This document shows positions 38,901 through 50,700 of a stretch of 64,000 nucleotides of DNA, piece by piece; position 1 is the first letter of the stretch, and each line of letters begins with the position of its first letter. The notes under the pieces were generated by a model. The model made no database searches and was not told where the DNA came from. It was given only the letters and a program-made list of their open reading frames with translations. The stretch lies in assembly GCF_964340395.1 (NCBI RefSeq), contig NC_135549.1, positions 13,965,842-14,029,841 on the forward strand. Reading direction: 5' to 3'. Position numbers and translations under genes: made by a program. This DNA comes from Glandiceps talaboti. Taxonomy: Eukaryota; Hemichordata; Enteropneusta; Spengelidae.

Positions 38901-41900
38901 TAAGTGACTTGAAGTGAAAGCACGTGATAATCTAGTAACAGTAACTACACGACCATGTTGTGTTTTCGATACCAGCTGTATTCATATCGAAATGGTTATA
39001 AGAAATGCGAAGATTCAATCAAACACAAAAATTGTTCTGATAACTAAAATATAGTAGACTGAAACGTGTCAGGATAAAGTAAAAAATATCAAGAGAACAT
39101 AATGATGTGACAGCCATGCAGACTTTGACCGTATCAAGTCCAATATCGGGTAAATAGTTGAAAACCACCCCAAAGTCCACGTATTGTTTGCTGAAGGAAA
39201 GAGCTCGAACTTTTCAAATGGAGGCTCGAATTGAAGTTTGTTATGTAGTAATCTGTATGTAAAGAAGAGTAGGTGAATGACGAGTTGACACATTTCTTTA
39301 AATACATATGTTTGATAACTAGGAAATATTGCCATGGAGGGTATGACCAATCTACATTGGTATCTGGCAAACATAAACCAATCGGCTTATATTCGAGTCA
39401 ATTATGATATGGACAATTGGAGACTTCTTGCTAAACAACTGTTGGTTGATCACCAGGTAAGGGGTACAGATGGCACTTTCAAAATCATGAGTGATTAATA
39501 TCTGTTTGTTAAGATAGGCTTGGTTTTGTTAATTCATCTTTGATTTTCATTGTATATCAGAAAACATACACCTAGAAAATGATTAGAATCACAAAAATGG
39601 AGGATTAAACGTCTGAAAACAATGTAATGTGTCGACAAAACACAATATTAAGAACGTTATTGACGTTAAATTGATAGAATGTGCGAGAAAGTTAAGGTTT
39701 ACGTTTACATGGTTCTGGTACAAACAATCCCTCAGTCTTCATAGTCTATATTCTCTAAGCATGGTTAACTTGTATTCACTTCATATAAGCATGACATCTT
39801 CCTTTGTCGATAGCCTTTTTCATCATTTCTTTTGTTTTCAGGCCATACCAGTCAGAAACAGGGCCCACCTTCTCGACGATGCATTCCACCTGGGTCAAGC
39901 TCATCGCCTAGATCACGTGATTGCCTTAGAGATGATGCAGTATTTAGATCAAGATGATGATTATATACCATGGCAAGTGTTTTATGCTGATCAATATTAC
40001 ACCAAGTATATGCTGTGGAGAACTGCGACGTATGCCATGTATGAGGTATGTTTTCAAACTTTCCGATATTTTGTGGGTGGGATGCATGCACTGCCTGGCT
40101 GAGTATTTAGAATAGTAAAGTGGTTTCCTGCACCATCTTATGCAAAAATAGAGAAAGAAACTAAGTACAATTTCAGATGTTTCTTGGATTTACCTCAATG
40201 AAGGGTTGCTATGTTAATGATGGATGAACATTCAGTGATATTAGCAGCACTGGTTAAGCTTAAAGGGGTAAATTAAGTCACTATGGGAGCCCATTATATA
40301 ACATAGCAACACAAGATGACAGGTCGCTCATATCCATGATTCCTGGACACTTTTATTGTGTTTCAATTAACAATAGCACAACTGGATGGAAATTCGATTA
40401 AGCTTCCATCTTGTATATTTTGCATAACTCTTCGCCCTATTAAAATATATTCTTCTTCACCAAACAAAACTCACTGTTTAACCATTTGAATGTTACCTTT
40501 TTTCAGAAATACATTCGGCATCTCGGATCGAACAACTATAAAACACAAGGTTGGGATTTCGATTACAAAAATGACGAAGTTGATTAGTAAGTGACCAGTT
40601 TATTCATACTAAATAGATGAATTGGTAGAAAAGTAGTAATTAAGGCAGTCCATTTGTGCATGCTTTCGTCTTTGGAAACAAAAGTCATGCTATTTTTGCA
40701 GTTATGCCGAAAACCACACGTTTCGTATTTAGGCATTTAATGCAGGCTGGTGACCGATGTTTAACATGTGCAATACCTTCCAAAGAAGTGTGAGCAAACA
40801 GCAGACGATAAAAGCCGAGAGCCTCACATTCACACCTGAACGTCACTTCCGTTTTAAGTGTGTTAAGATATTAAGGCGAAAAGCATTCTAATAACCGTTT
40901 TGATGATTTTACGTCTATACTGGAATAGCTACACTAATAATCACGTCACTCTCATTACTTGTAGTTATAGACAATTGAATACCTTAAGAATAGCCTGTGA
41001 TTACAGCCATGCAGACTGTGTAGAGTCTGCGTCTGCGCAGTACAAGGAATGGATAGCGAACCCTGATGATAACAAGTATGTATACAGTATGTCATGGTTC
41101 AGAATATCCTGATTCTATGAAGAAAATGGATAAGTGTTGCGATGGTTTTCACTTGAATTTCACACAAAAACAGAACGTGTAATGTAAATGAGAGTTCAGT
41201 TATTGACACACGGGTCATGTCACTTTTGTTGATTCAGTAATCTATCCTTTATCTAACTTTTAACATTTTATGTAATTTAGGCAAGTTGACATGTGCATAC
41301 ATCAAACATGGTACGCATTGCAATATTCATAATGACTACTAATGAATACCATCCATGTTTTTGTTATTGTTTCCACTCGGAAGATTAGTCTTTGTACGAT
41401 ACTCTTTATGATTTTACTATCACATTTTTGTGATTGCAGGATAGAAACAAACATGCGTAGTAGAGTGTACTGTACTGCAATTCGTTATGGCGGCGACGTC
41501 GAATATAACTTTGCATACGAAAGACAGAAAGTGGACATCGATGAAGGAGGAAGATTGCGATCAGCTATGGCATGCAGCAGAACACCTTGGAACTTACAGA
41601 GGTAGGAAAATAAACGTTAAAATATCAGATGTACTATGCAGATGTTCTGTTACTTTCTAAAAGAGAGAAGAATGTTACGTGAAATTATGATCAACCAAAG
41701 CATGGGGAAAATATAGTAGAAATGATTGCAGTTGTCGATTATGTTTCAAATTCTTTTGCTCGGTTCGTTTATTATTCGGTTGAAAATATAGTAAGTATCT
41801 GAAGAAGATAGAGGAATTGTAAATCCCTAAAACGTGGTTTGATTTGTACACTGTATATTACAGCTACATGGAAGAAGCCCTAGAAGGCACGGAATTCGGT

Positions 41901-42891
41901 GCCAGTACAACTATCGGATATGTACGAGATAACTCTGGCCTGGGATTTGATTTAGCATGGGATTTCACAGAGCAGAATTTTGACGCCCTTCTAGAAACGT
42001 GAGTACACATAGAACTGCAAACAAAATTGCTCCAAGTTATCTTACAACATCTTCAATATTAATGGCAAGGACGTATGTTCTCCTAGGAAACAGCTTAAAA
42101 ATTAGGACGATTTGGATTTACACAGAGGAATCCTCTCCTGTAGAATAGAACTGCATGCATTCCCAATACTCATTCTTATGTTAGTTTCCTTTGATATTTG
42201 ACCTCAGAAGTTAAGACTTGTGACGAGAAGATAATCTATGTGGAGAAACTCGAGCTGTCTAGTGTAACACAATCGTTGTGGATTGTGAAGTATTACATAA
42301 ATATTGCATATACTATAATACTAAGTCTTCATCGATTCATGTAACACAAGATTTTTTTCACATGTATAGTGAAAGTCCAAGTAGCGCTTACGGTATTGTG
42401 TGGTCGTTTGCTAGTAAAATGAATACAGAAAAAGATCTTCAACGGGTAAGTTGAACAGTCAAATGTAACAAAATTTGTATTTTCAAATTCTAAAGGTATC
42501 AGATTTTACACAATGTATTCATATTGAATTTTAGGTTTGTGTAGTATTCCCCAAAATTTAAACTGATGAAAAGATATGAACAGGGTGACTAATAACATCC
42601 AGAAACTTTTCCCGTTCTTGAAATGGCTAGATTAAGAAGAACCTACAAAAATTATCTTAATTCGATGATATTTTGCAAACCGTAAAATCGTAATTTGTCT
42701 TCTTACTATTTGTTCAACAGCTAAACGCCTTTGGAGAGAAGTATTACGACATGCCTGGAACAGAAGCCAATAACTTTTACGATGCAGTGGAGAAAGTACA
42801 AACCAATATCAAATGGGTGGAAAGGAATATGGCGGACATCCATGATCTTTTAAAAGCTGTTACATATAACATGGACAACATATCTATGTAA
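31346..42891 (+). CDS. Aminopeptidase N-like M1 metalloprotease, tandem copy 1 (17 exons)
   Basis: Exons: 31346-32016, 34584-34875, 35634-35754, 36130-36284, 36451-36564, 37028-37141, 37381-37512, 38144-38346, 38660-38748, 39323-39456, 39842-40045, 40507-40586, 40965-41075, 41440-41601, 41864-41998, 42370-42445, 42721-42891. Together they give 987 residues in closed phase, typical for the family. It is a type II membrane protein: cytoplasmic tail 1-33, membrane anchor about 34-54, Pro/Glu-rich stalk to about 90, M1 N-domain, then catalytic domain with GAMEN (372-376), HELAH (408-412), third zinc ligand E431 (HEXXH-X18-E) and likely transition-state Tyr487, then an ERAP1-like helical C-domain from about 602. 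It would release N-terminal residues from peptides outside the cell. The start is chosen because copy 2 has the matching ATG and similarity falls off upstream. Exon 16 uses a shifted acceptor. The substrate is not predictable. Confidence 0.94.
32201..32592. mobile_element. Fold-back element with ~100-bp inverted arms
   Basis: The left arm 32201-32300 starts CTTACAACTGGCGACATCAG; the right arm about 32494-32592 ends with its complement. Both arms share AACCTGTTACAAAC, CAATTGAATTGGATTAAT and TTGGCACAG-type blocks with small indels. A spacer of about 190 bp has no coding sequence. Such long arms with a short loop are typical of foldback MITEs. Confidence 0.85.
33388..33533. repeat. Compound (AC)n-(ATAC)n-(AAC)n microsatellite
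   Basis: (AC) at 33388-33402, (ATAC) to about 33482, then (AAC) at 33491-33533, all in intron 1 of gene 1. The Cys-rich and Tyr-Val-Cys minus-strand open frames here are artefacts. Confidence 0.95.
34232..34290. repeat. (TGTA)n microsatellite
   Basis: About 14 perfect tetramers, in intron 1 of gene 1, about 290 bp before exon 2. Confidence 0.95.
34912..34970. repeat. (ACTC)n microsatellite at start of intron 2
   Basis: About 14 ACTC units begin 37 bp after the exon 2 donor of gene 1. Read through, they would encode Ser-Leu-Thr-His repeats, but the homologous gene splices out at the same donor, so they are intronic. Confidence 0.95.
35104..35312. repeat. 104-bp direct tandem duplication in intron 2
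   Basis: Two adjacent copies starting at the CCCTTTCCTCGGTGACAGC word (35106 and 35210), each ending with ATTCATTCTCCACCAAA. They differ at only one or two bases, so the duplication is recent. The intron of copy 2 has only single, diverged sequence here. Confidence 0.95.
35798..36003 (+). repeat. Compound (GAT/GAC)n(GGT)n microsatellite, intron 3 of gene 1
   Basis: About 170 bp of GAT with GAC blocks, then about 33 bp of GGT. The same intron of gene 2 has the same GAT-then-GGT order (47182-47274), so the seed predates the duplication. The poly-Asp, poly-His and poly-Met open frames are artefacts. Confidence 0.97.
37741..37779. repeat. Perfect 15-bp hairpin in intron 7
   Basis: TCTCAGACCACTATA is followed by nine bases and then its exact complement. 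A half-site (ATAGTGGTCTGAGATTC) recurs near 54105-54121 downstream of gene 2, so the motif belongs to a dispersed repeat rather than to the gene. Confidence 0.85.
38475..38530 (+). repeat. (GGT)n microsatellite, intron 8 of gene 1
   Basis: About 18 GGT triplets on the transcribed sense strand, with one ACC interruption. Confidence 0.95.
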
Positions 42892-44237
42892 GAATATTCA
42901 GGAATCCAGAATTTTAGTTACTTAGCGAATGTGTACGGATATTCGACCAGTCATATTTTTGTACCAGCAGTTTTCTATGTACAAGTCCAAGATGTCGTTT
43001 TACCACAGGATTCATTAAAAATTGGTTTTCTTTTAACTTTTGTAAAAGTTTGTTTATACATTATTATTGCCAACTAGACTGCCAAAGATGGCTCTATTTC
43101 AACGGAATGGGGAAAAGAAAACAGCGAACACCCGACGTACTGTAGCGCAATAACTATAGTATGTACGTTTAAATGACAGTAATAGTTATTGAAAAAGGTA
43201 TATGCACTACATCAAGACCACATCGTCATTGCCATTTGTTATGGACACAATTGACAGAATATAAACACACAGGGAAAGAACTCTACCATAAAACCTCCAT
43301 TTCCATAAAGATCGCATATACATATTGTATTAATACAAATATTAAACCTTTTGTAACACATTCAACAGCAATAACTTTAACACAACAGCATTTTGAAGCT
43401 AAACGTAGACAAGACAATTAAAAAGGCAAAGTGTGTGTATTTTAGGTATGGAAACTAGATATTAGTGAAACCTGGATTGCCGAGAGAGAGAGAAAGAACT
43501 TGTTTTGTAATTAAAGTGAATTCTTCAAAATCATGTCGAAGTTTCCTTAATGTTTACATCACGTGATGAGCTCCGGGCCGACAGCGTCTGTTACTCCTAC
43601 ACTTATCATTGAACCATAAACGGCTACGTTATTTACAAGGTACCTGTAGCCCTTCTGGTGAATAGCGACCAAGTGAATATAAATACAGAATCAGATATTA
43701 CCACGGTTTACTACTTTGAGTACATGAAGTACATGAAAAGTCCCGAAGTTAAGAATAGGGGCAAAGTGAAAAGCGCTATACAGTCTCTGATGGTTTCCCA
43801 TTAGTGACCGTCACATTTCATTCTTCCTATAAAGCTTGAAGGGCATGGACTCCAGGCTAGGTGGTATATTAGTGAGAAAACTTGACTTAATCGCAAGTAG
43901 AAAAGTCTTTACTGAAATCTCTGCATAGTCCACAAAACTAAATTTTACATTTTGAAATAATTTCGTGAATTGCTGAAAAACCGTGATGCAAGTCATATGT
44001 CAAGTTGTATTTTGCATCTAAACTTTTTCTGGGGAGTAGTATTGCATGGCGTTCCCTAGAAACTAAATTCGGGATCTGATTCTAATTCTGATTCTGATGG
44101 GCATATTCTAATGAATCTTGTGAGCAACGTTATCTCAGTCAAACCTCGGAGATGCTCAATAAGCTGTGCAGGACAGGTTACTAGGCAGATTCTTGGTTGT
44201 GATATCAATGTCTCCTTTGACCATTTGACATAATTAT
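42892..44237. other. Spacer between the two aminopeptidase genes
   Basis: About 1.35 kb plus the promoter of copy 2. It must hold the 3' UTR of copy 1; no canonical AATAAA close to the stop was assigned. No coding sequence was recognised (open frames at 43173-43421, 43811-43996 and 44056-44274 lack family resemblance). Confidence 0.5.
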
Positions 44238-44380
44238 ACAATAAAGTATTTGACAAGTATTCGAGTACCCTCAAATCTATCAGAAAGACAGCGCCAAATG
44301 TAGGTCAAAGGGCGTGACACTCGGGTGTACTTCATGTTAAGTTTGCTTAGATTGTGTAAAGATAACTATCAACCAATCAG
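44238..44380 (+). promoter_or_regulatory. Conserved proximal promoter block, aminopeptidase gene 2
   Basis: Shares TATTTGACAAGTAT, one GGGCGTG module and GATAACTATCAACCAATCA (44361-44379) with gene 1. A conserved TTGCAGACTCCACC word follows in both genes; in gene 2 it runs into CAGGTAACC (about 44443), which could be a 5' UTR splice donor. Confidence 0.5.
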
Positions 44381-44543
44381 AGGGAATGATTTCGTTTACT
44401 AAAACGCACCGGCGCACTGGTCACTTACCTTGCAGACTCCACCAGGTAACCTGTAATATTGTTAGGTCCCTCGATAGACTCTTCCGGATCCGATCCATTG
44501 CTATACTTTGGAGATTGTCACCATTACACAACAGATTGAATTA

Positions 44544-47194
44544 ATGGATGACACGAAGGGCTTAAACGGTGATTACGAAGTGGGTATGACGGACTCGAAG
44601 AAGTCAAAGGAAGGGGGGTGTTTTCTCACGAACACAGCTGGTTTTGTAGTTGCAGTCATCGTCTGCCTACTTGTGACTGGTGCAGTTTTGGCGACCTACT
44701 ACATCCCCGATAGGAGCTGTCCAAGTAGTCCTCTTCCAACCATTTCCGAACCCGAGGAAAGTAAAATGCCAACACCTGTTGAAGTACCAGATGTAGAGCC
44801 CACAGTTGAAGGACGATTACCAGATACAATCATACCTTACCACTATAATGTCCGTCTAAAAGTCTTTATGGACGAACATTTATCTTACCCTTCAAGTGAT
44901 GGCAGTTTTATGGACATCCAAGGTGACACAGAAATACACGTCGATTGTGTCAAATCCACGAATGAAATCATAGTCCATAATAGAACAATGACTATAAACA
45001 GTGTCACTGTAAAAGATACGGATAGCAACCAAGAAATCACAGTTGAGTCCACTGACGGCTCACAGGTCGAAAACCGATGGACAATCATAACAACAGCCTC
45101 GCAGTTACAAGCAGGTCGTAAATATACTATCACTCTAGAATATGTAGGTACTTTAGACCAGGCAGATTACCGGGGATTTTACAACGATACATATACAGAA
45201 AACGGTGAAGAAAAGTAAGTTAACACTCAAAGTTCACCATTTCTAAACCAGTTAGTTGTTAACTCAGTTTTGACGGGTTATTATCTGTTACTGACTGCAT
45301 GAATTATACTGATAGTTACAATTCATAATTTATTATTGTTATGAATTATAGCCACACGTGACACGTACAGCAAACGTTTGTTTCAGTGTACATAATTGTT
45401 ACATTTGTCGATACTAATGTTTTAAAGCAAATTTCAAAAATAGTCCTCGGCTTCATGTTCCTGACCCAGTATTCTTACATCATGCTAATTCATAAGTTAA
45501 CGTGGCATGCTTTCTAGTGTATGTTTCTGTTTGCAAAGACGTCACATAACGGCACGTGTACGCTATCTAAATCACTGCATCGGTTTATCAACGAGACAAA
45601 TCCAGACTTATCTGATACATTACTCAAATTACAAAAGGTCGGTCGAAAACTTACCTAAGCTTACATTAGGAAGGAACTTGGGTATTAAAGACTGCATTTT
45701 ACAAACAATAACATATGTGGGTACTCGGAAAGTTGGCAAACTCGAAAACAGTCTACTTCTCTCATATCAGACATCCATCAGATATCATGCCCTTCTTATC
45801 AGACATAAATACATAAATCACATATAACGATGTTTCTGTGACGTCTCTAGCTGAAGATGCAGTTCAAAATATATGTTGATACTAGCCAAAAATTATGCAA
45901 AGGTATTGTGTATTTTATCGACAGACATTACCTGGCGTCGCAGTTTGAGTTTAGGAGAGCACGTAGTGCTTTCCCATGCTTTGACGAACCAGCTCTTCGT
46001 GCAAATTTTACGACAACTTTGGTTTACCCACACCAAGATGGTCGGATAGCTCTTTCTAATGCCGAGATCGAGAGTAATACTGTGGAAGAAGATGACAATG
46101 GCAATATCTGGAACGTTACTAAATATGAGACAACAGTAGCGATGGCTAGTTATCTCAATGCCTATACAATCGGTGAATGGACGTGTATGTATAACACCAC
46201 ACGGCATAATATTCCAGTAAGATGCCTTTCTCAATCACTACATTTGCAAGTGCGTCTACTCACTGGCCCAATTATATACTTTGCCCACTGAATAGAAGAT
46301 GTACGGCCGCAACTAGCATGTTTACTGGTTAGTATGGCCCGCTACACTCTGCCATGTAACCATTTACCCTGACAGTGAACAAGTGTAGTTGTCGCAGATT
46401 CATATATTCAGCCAGTAGACATGCTATGTATAACCACCTGTTGATTCAATCTATATACTAGTATACACTGCGTCGTATTTTCTACTTTTCATCATTAAAT
46501 TGTCTTCGATATTGAATACTGTTCAAACAACCCTTTTCCTTGGCACATATCTTTAGAAGATTTTAAAACTTTTATTGCAAACGACATATTTGATTTCAAG
46601 TTTAACCCATCCATACTAATTCATCTATGATAGCAACCAATAACGCCATCTAATGTATTCATTCTCTACCAGGTCATATAGTTATAACACTAACTTATAT
46701 TATCACCCAAACATTGTACATCAAAAGACACGTTCGGGGCAAGAGATATTCTTCTTTCTGTAGTATTTTATTCATTTGAAGCACTGGCTCCTTTCTTTGT
46801 ATTGATAGTGTCAACCATTTACCTTCAAAGCTGTAGTATTCTCTCTCGCACGAGTTGTCAACATATACTGGCATCAGGTATACTCTTTTGTACATAACTT
46901 TACAGATACCCGAAATGACACATTAACATGTATATTTATGGTATTTGTAATTTTGAGAAGGGATTATTTTTGTGTAAATTAATGTTCTTCTTTGTTTCAG
47001 TTTGGAGTTTGTAGTCAACCTAGTTTAATAGAACATGCAGAATATGCCCTGTATGTTGGAATGGATCAAATATCAATGTTTGAAGATCTGTTTAACCTAA
47101 GTTATGTACCGTCAAAAATTGGTACGTGTGGCATTCTCACGCATTAGAGTTCTTGTCATTTGTGCTTGTTATGGCGTTCTTGATGATGATGCGC

Positions 47195-47225
<31 letters not shown>

Positions 47226-47713
47226 TGTTGGTGGTGGTGGTGGTGGTGGTGGTGGTGGTGGTGGTGGTGGTGGTTGGGTGAGGAGGACGAGGATGATGAA
47301 TATGACGAGGAGGGGGTAGGGGTAGGAAGAGTAAAGGAGGAGGATGGCAACGGTGGTAGTAGTATAGGTAAGGACTTTATTGTGTGAATTATCCTATTAA
47401 ATGTGACTGTTTCATCTAATTCTTAAGTGAATGTTATTGGTTATTCGTTTGATATCCATTTCTTTTCATGGTGATATATTTTCATGACAGACATGCCAGC
47501 CTTACCATTCTTTTTCCCTGGTGGCATGGAAAACTGGGGTCTGGTTCTATACAGTGAGGACTATATGATTTACGACTACAATAATGACACCCCCGAACGA
47601 AAGAAAAATGTTGCTGCAATTATTGCTCATGAACTTGCACATCAGGTAAAATTGCGAATTTTATTATTCAGATCTGATTCAGATTCAGTCGTGAAAAAGG
47701 GATTTATGCTTGA

Positions 47714-47747
<34 letters not shown>

Positions 47748-50700
47748 GTGATGGTGATGGTGGTGGTGGTGGTGGTGGTGGTGGAGTGGTAATGACTTTT
47801 CTCCAATGAATTTGATGCATGCACTCTAAATGAGAGACGACTACGATATAATTTGTATCTCAATTATTTTCATTTCAGTGGTTTGGAAATGCTGTCACTA
47901 TGGAATGGTGGAACGATCTGTGGTTAAATGAAGGATTTGCAGAGTTTTTCGAGTATTATGGTTTAGATTATTCAGAGAATGGATATGATGCAGTAAGGAG
48001 TATCATAGTGATTGTATTGTTATCTACTTGACAAGTGTCTTTTTTAACACTCACTAGCAGAGAATGTGACATGGCACATTCAAATTATACTAGTGAGGTC
48101 TCTTTCTTTGTAATTCAAGACCATCTGCTGATAGTTCATATATAATTAATCATTTGAAATCAAAATATGACAGGAAGGTAAATCCAAAACAATATAGAAG
48201 ATAAAGGAATGTTCCAATTCAGTGTTAAGTTGAGTGCGCAGATCTATAGCATGGTATGCATATGGTGCTAATATTTGAAGTTGGTAACATTTTCGGTGGG
48301 TTTTTTCACATCAACAGTTTGACCAGTTTTTCTTGAAAGACAATACTTATCGAGCATTCGTTGCGGATCAAGTTGGCACTTCCAGACCAGTTATAACACC
48401 AACAACTGCCAGTCGAATGGTTTACCAAAAGGTTAATATATTACTTTTTCCTAATTCCTGGATTAGTGACGCATTAAGCTAGAAGTGTGAATCCCAAAAT
48501 CAGTAAAAAAAAACATAACAAATAAACATTTCTACACTAATAATTTATAAAAGTGACTATTCACATTTGATTTTATACAACGTTAACTTCTGGTCCAATC
48601 TTTTTCAATTTGCTAAAGTGTACCAAAAACTCTATTTACAAGATTAATAGCTAAGATAACAAATATTTCATTTTCCTAAAGGCAGGTACTTTGATCGAGA
48701 TGATGAGATCGTTTCTAGGTGAAGACGTGTTCTTTGAAGGATTACGTCGTTATCTGCACAAATATGAATGGGGTAATACTGTGTCTGACGATCTCTGGCA
48801 GTCACTGACTGAGGTAAGGGATCATGCATCCGTTTTTGAAAAACTCTGATGTTATGTCCAGGCCACTTCTGTCATAAAAGATAAGATAGTCCCTATACTA
48901 AGGTCAACTATAGGATGTACCATGGTAATATGAAGTATTCAGGTTGGCTGCCCATAAATTATGGTCCAACATTTCAACCATACGTTGGGAGCACTTTGAT
49001 GATGAGGGATATCCTAAAAGTTTGTTTTCCTTTAATTATACAGACAGTAGAAGACTTATGGGGAATTAGTATGAAGGAAAGCCTTGGGTATGACATGAAA
49101 GACATCATGGACACGTGGACTCTACAGATGGGATTCCCCGTTGTAACTCTGACAAGAACTGGGACCAATATGATAACTGCTGAACAAGAACACTTCTTAC
49201 TTGATCCTAATGATGAACCACAGGATAAATATTACACAAATCTCAGGTAAGATGATATGACGATATGTATCTACGATTTAATTACAAATATTACTATGGA
49301 TCAACAATTCGATGATTAGTTCTGCTATCAGGGACCCATTCTCATTATTAAAATCTGAACTTTAAGCAGAAATCGCTTACCTAAACGGTTTACAAAATGT
49401 CACTTTAATGATAAAAAGGTTCCGTTTTTAGTCATTGTTCTTAATATTTTCATTGAAAGACAATTTCAAATTCTTTGTAACATTTTCCGATAGGTATGTT
49501 TGGCACATTCCTTTGACATATACACACGAAGCAGAGAAGGAATACGAAGTACCAAACACTTTGTGGTTACATAAAACTGGAGGTAAGAATTTCAGTTATT
49601 TCAACCCAAAATTAGTGTTATTCATTGATACTGAATCGGAAAGACATTTGGTTAAAATCACCATTAATTTAATATGTGTTGTACATTGAGGCAAGCAAAT
49701 GGCTCAAACCTGGAAGGTCACCTTGCAGTATTTAATACTTAAAGTTGTGTTATTAAAGAAAAATGGATATTTCAAAACAAATCGACACATTTGTCTTTTA
49801 TGTGTAACTAAGGAAATATTGCCCTGGAGGGACTAACCAATCTACATTGGTATCTGGCAAACATAAACCAGTCGGCTTATATTCGAGTCAATTATGATAT
49901 GGACAATTGGAGACTTCTTGCAAAACAACTGTTGGTTGATCACCAGGTAAGGGTACAATATAGCATGTGGTTAATGTGCATTTACTTGGTTTGGATAAGT
50001 GTTTGTTATGATTCATTCATTTTGACCAATGTTTGATTTTCGTATTATATCAGAAGACGAGACAAAACACGCATCTAGGAACTGGAATCACAAAACATGG
50101 AAGACAAACGCCTGAATAAATGTACAGTCTTAATATAACATAAGAATAGTTTAATGTATTAAGCCAAATGACATTCAAGCAAAATTAGCTTCATGTCTGT
50201 AACGTATGTACGTAATCACGATATATGTTTATAACATGGTTTACAGGACAAAGTTATCAAAGGAAAATGTTACGTACAACCAATAAGCTTTTTCTTCTGC
50301 TTTTTATGTCTCGTTTCAGGCCATACCAGTCAGAAACAGAGCCCACCTTCTCGACGATGCATTCCACCTGGGTCAAGCTCATCGCCTAGATCACGTGATT
50401 GCCTTAGAGATGATGCAGTATTTAGATCAAGATGATGATTATATACCATGGCAAGTGTTTTATGCTGATCAGTACTACACGAAGTGTATGTTGTGGAGAA
50501 CTGCAGCATATGCAATGTACGAGGTATGTTTGTAAATTTAGAGGACTGGTTTCTGATACTAGGTGAACAAATGCACTACCTTTTTGAACATTTGGATTCA
50601 TGGCGATATCCAACATCATGTAAAGTGAAAACAGGAGGAAAATGAAGAGAAAAAAGGTCAAAATTCATATGTTTCCCTGCATGTACGTTCGCAAGATTGC

